From CAMPJU01 sp046566095 (GTDB lineage: Bacteria; Pseudomonadota; Gammaproteobacteria; Xanthomonadales; Xanthomonadaceae), in contig JBKHXI010000189.1 of NCBI GenBank assembly GCA_046566095.1, positions 1-17,814 of the forward strand: a stretch of DNA of 17,814 nt, in the 5' to 3' direction. Positions 15,431 through 17,814 of the stretch are shown piece after piece (position 1 is the first letter of the stretch; each line of letters starts with the position of its first letter). The position numbers and the translations under genes are program-made. The notes beneath the pieces were generated by a model that had not been told where the DNA came from, made no database searches, and saw only the letters and a list, made by a program, of their open reading frames with translations.

Positions 15431-17814
15431 TCATTCGCCGAGGGTGAGCAGCGAGGCGTTGCCGCCGGAGGCGGTGGTGTTGATGGTGACGGTCTTCTCG
15501 GTGGCGAAGCGCGGCAGGTAATGCGGGCCCCCGGCCTTGGGGCCGGTGCCGGACAGGCCCTGGCCGCCGAACGGCTGCACCCCGACCACAGCGCCGATCT
15601 GGTTGCGGTTGACGTAGCAGTTGCCGGCCTTGATGCCGGAGACGATCTTCTCGACCGTCGCATCGATCCGCGAATGCACGCCGCAGGTCAGGCCGTAGCC
15701 GGTGGCGTTGATCTGGTCGATCACCTCGTCCAGCCTGTCGGCGTCCCAGCGGATCACGTGCAGCACCGGGCCGAACACCTCGCGCTCGAGCTGCGCCAGC
15801 GACTGCAGCTCGTAGGCGCGCGGCGCGAAGAAGGTGCCGTGCGCGGCGCCCTCGCCGAGCGAGACTTCCGCGATCTTGCGCGCCTCGCGGTCCATCCGCG
15901 CGGCGTGCCTGTGCAGGACGTCGAACGCGTCCGAGTCGATCACCGGGCCGACGTCGGTCGACAGCAGGCCGGGGTCGCCGACCTTGAGCTCGGCCATGGC
16001 GCCGGACAGCATGTCGATCACCCGGTCGGCGATGTCGGACTGCACGAACAGCACCCGCGCCGCCGAGCAGCGCTGGCCGGCCGAGGTGAAGGCCGAGGCG
16101 ATCGCGTCCTTGACCAGCTGCTCGGGCAGTGCCGAGGAATCGGCGACCAGCGCGTTCTGGCCGCCGGTCTCGGCGATCAGGACCGCGATCGGCCCCTCCT
16201 GGCGCCCGGCCAGCGCGCGGTTGATCAGGCGCGCGGTCTCGGTCGAGCCGGTGAAGGCGACGCCCGACACCCGCGGGTCGGAGGTCAGCTTCGCGCCGAC
16301 GCTGGCGCCGTCGCCGGGCACGAACTGCAGCACGTCCGGCGGCACGCCGGCCTCGTGCAGCAGCCGCACCGCGTAGTAGCCGACCAGGTTGGTCTGCTCG
16401 GCGGGCTTGGCCAGCACCGCGTTGCCGGCCGCCAGCGCCGCCGCGACCTGGCCGGTGAAGATCGCCAGCGGGAAGTTCCAGGGGCTGATGCAGACGAACA
16501 CCCCGCGCCCGGACAGCTGCAGGGTGTTGCTCTCGCCGGTCGGGCCGGGCAGCGGCTCGACGCGGAACTGCTCGCGCGCCTGCAGCGCGTAGTAGCGCAG
16601 GAAGTCGACCGCCTCGCGCACTTCCGCGATGCCGTCGGGAATGGTCTTGCCGGCCTCGCGCGTGCACAGCGCGATGAACTGCGGCATGCGCTGTTCGAGC
16701 AGGTCGGCGGCGTGCTCCAGGATCGCGGCGCGGCTGGCGGCCGGGGTGGCGTTCCAGCGCTCGTGCGCGGCCACCGCGTTGGCGAGCGCGCGCTCGACGG
16801 TATCGGCGTCGGCCGGCTGCCAGTGCCCGACCGGGCGGCGGCGGTCGGCCGGGTTGGTCACCGCGACCGTAGCCGCGGCCGAGCGCGCGCCCGGCACCAG
16901 CGGTTCGGCGCTCCAGTCCTCGCGCTGGGCGGCGTTGACCTGCTCGGCGAGTTCGCGCAGCCGCCGGTCGTCGGCGAGGTTGATGCCCATCGAATTGGTC
17001 CTCTCGTGGCCCTGGCTGCGGAACAGTTCGACCGGCAGCGGGATGCGTGGATGCGCCGCCTGCGCGGCCGCGACGAAGCCGGCGACGGTCTCGACCGGGT
17101 CGCGGACCAGGTCCTCGACCGGGATGTCCTCGTCGGTGATGCGGTTGACGAAGCTGGAGTTGGCGCCGTTCTCCAGCAAGCGGCGCACCAGGTAGGGCAG
17201 CAGGTCCTCGTGGCTGCCGACGGGCGCGTACACCCGGCAGGGCACGCCGAGGCGGTCGGCGGGGATGACCTCGGCGTACAGGTCGTCGCCCATGCCGTGC
17301 AGTTTCTGGAATTCGTAGGCGTGCAAGCCCCTCTCCCGCGAGCGGGGTGAAGACGCACTGCCTGCGGACCGCAGGTCCGCGTGCGGCTGAACGCCCGCGC
17401 CGCTGGCGCGGGCAGGGACGCGAAGCGGGGGTTGGGGTGAGGGTGAGTCAGTAGAGGTCGATGCATGGCTGCCGACCGCGCCTGCCCCCATCCGGCGCTG
17501 CGCGCCACCTTCCCCCGCGAGCGGGGGAAGGGAGATGGCCATGCGGTGGATCGCGGCGATGGTGTGGGCGTTGTGGGTGGCGAACATCGGGTACAGCGCG
17601 TCGGCCGCCTCGAACATGCGCCGGGCGCAGGCCAGGTAGCTGACGTCGGTGTTCGGCTTGCGGGTGAACACCGGGTAGCCCTCATGGCCGTCGACCTGGG
17701 CGCGCTTGACCTCGCTGTCCCAGTAGGCGCCCTTGACCAGCCGCAGCGGGATCCGGCGGCCGTGGCGGCGGGCGAGGTCGACGATGTAGTCGATCACCGC
17801 CGGCGCGCGCTTCT
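15431..17814 (-). CDS. putA: Bifunctional proline dehydrogenase / P5C dehydrogenase PutA (partial, 5' end outside window)
   Basis: Two thirds or more of a PutA enzyme, which oxidises proline to glutamate in two steps: FAD-dependent proline dehydrogenase, then NAD-dependent aldehyde dehydrogenase. The frame is open to the window edge. PRODH motifs seen are LRLVKGAYWDSEVKRAQ (Lys aligned with E. coli Lys329), TDVSYLACARR, FATHNAHTIAAI, YEFQKLHGMGDDLYAEV and YLVRRLLENGANSSFVNRI (the Arg pair aligned with E. coli Arg555/556). The P5CDH half has the NAD loop FTGSTETARL, the Glu in IAETGGQNA and the catalytic Cys in TSAGQRCSA (codon 16067-16069). It ends at LLTLGE, with no C-terminal extra domain. 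An in-frame palindromic insertion of about 72 codons interrupts the PRODH half (17321-17536). All visible catalytic motifs survive on either side, so the gene is probably functional. Whether the N-terminus carries a DNA-binding domain cannot be seen here. Confidence 0.97.
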   Translation of the reverse strand, partial: KRAPAVIDYIVDLARRHGRRIPLRLVKGAYWDSEVKRAQVDGHEGYPVFTRKPNTDVSYLACARRMFEAADALYPMFATHNAHTIAAIHRMAISLPPLAGEGGAQRRMGAGAVGSHASTSTDSPSPQPPLRVPARASGAGVQPHADLRSAGSASSPRSRERGLHAYEFQKLHGMGDDLYAEVIPADRLGVPCRVYAPVGSHEDLLPYLVRRLLENGANSSFVNRITDEDIPVEDLVRDPVETVAGFVAAAQAAHPRIPLPVELFRSQGHERTNSMGINLADDRRLRELAEQVNAAQREDWSAEPLVPGARSAAATVAVTNPADRRRPVGHWQPADADTVERALANAVAAHERWNATPAASRAAILEHAADLLEQRMPQFIALCTREAGKTIPDGIAEVREAVDFLRYYALQAREQFRVEPLPGPTGESNTLQLSGRGVFVCISPWNFPLAIFTGQVAAALAAGNAVLAKPAEQTNLVGYYAVRLLHEAGVPPDVLQFVPGDGASVGAKLTSDPRVSGVAFTGSTETARLINRALAGRQEGPIAVLIAETGGQNALVADSSALPEQLVKDAIASAFTSAGQRCSAARVLFVQSDIADRVIDMLSGAMAELKVGDPGLLSTDVGPVIDSDAFDVLHRHAARMDREARKIAEVSLGEGAAHGTFFAPRAYELQSLAQLEREVFGPVLHVIRWDADRLDEVIDQINATGYGLTCGVHSRIDATVEKIVSGIKAGNCYVNRNQIGAVVGVQPFGGQGLSGTGPKAGGPHYLPRFATEKTVTINTTASGGNASLLTLGE
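17321..17536. repeat. Palindromic element inserted in frame within putA
   Basis: About 216 bp sit between the codons for AIHRMA and YEFQKLHG, where E. coli PutA has about eight residues. The stretch has four stem-loops: CCCGC-GA-GCGGG (17335-17346), CCTGCGG-A-CCGCAGG (17361-17375), GCCCGCGCC-GCT-GGCGCGGGC (17393-17413) and an 11-bp stem CCTTCCCCCGC-GA-GCGGGGGAAGG (17508-17531). A GGTTGGGGTGAGGGTG tract lies at 17430-17445. The translation is low-complexity (SLPPLAGEGG, SPSPQPPL, RSRERG) with no stop codon. The CTCTCCCGCGAGCGGG and GGTTGGGGTGAGGG signatures are those of dispersed intergenic repeats in proteobacteria. Exact borders are uncertain by a few codons, and I see no clean target duplication at the outer ends. 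Confidence 0.85.

Noticed and set aside
15431..17814. putA as a pseudogene because of the inserted element
   Set aside because: The frame is unbroken through the insertion, and all visible PRODH and P5CDH motifs are intact on both sides.

Overview
This 17.8 kb window looks like chromosomal DNA of a high-GC gammaproteobacterium. Xanthomonadaceae (Lysobacteraceae; Lysobacter, Luteimonas or Pseudoxanthomonas-like) is the best guess. That rests on the gpmI-envC-ctpA cluster, the PutA type, the secreted two-module S8 protease, and GTAGGAGC...GCTCCTAC palindromic repeats of a kind common in that family. The assignment is inference from gene content; no database was searched.

Layout. (1) 1-1208: the 3' end of an rRNA operon (+), with partial 23S, 5S and a strong terminator. 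(2) 1209-3287: a REP-like doublet, then a secreted subtilisin-like protease (-) with its own terminator; the rrn operon and the protease converge. (3) 3288-4776: a 505-bp divergent control region holding a CRP/Clp-like box and a 17-bp palindrome, then a CysB-type LysR regulator (+). (4) 4795-7862 (-): a MAPEG membrane protein, an M28 lipoprotein metallopeptidase, and a small secreted protein of seven tandem VNG repeats. (5) 7988-12277 (+): gpmI, envC and ctpA, linking glycolysis with control of peptidoglycan hydrolysis. (6) 12278-13591: a palindromic repeat, then a DUF1820 protein and a rhomboid protease (-). (7) 13841-15187: a FadL-family outer-membrane transporter (+). (8) 15188-17814: REP-like palindromes and the C-terminal two thirds or so of putA (-), running off the window.

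The cell-envelope theme is strong: secreted protease, lipoprotein peptidase, EnvC amidase activator, CtpA periplasmic protease, rhomboid and FadL. Apart from the gpmI-envC-ctpA unit, the genes look like independent housekeeping or secreted functions. No phage, plasmid, IS, CRISPR or classical defence system is visible.

The most unusual feature is inside putA. About 216 bp of palindrome-rich, non-homologous-looking DNA sits in frame within the proline dehydrogenase domain and adds about 72 residues just before the YEFQKLHGMG strand. It contains four stem-loops and looks like one repeat nested in another. It resembles in principle the protein-coding palindromic elements of Rickettsia. Other palindromic families lie in three of the intergenic gaps, and their stems keep pairing while their sequences differ.
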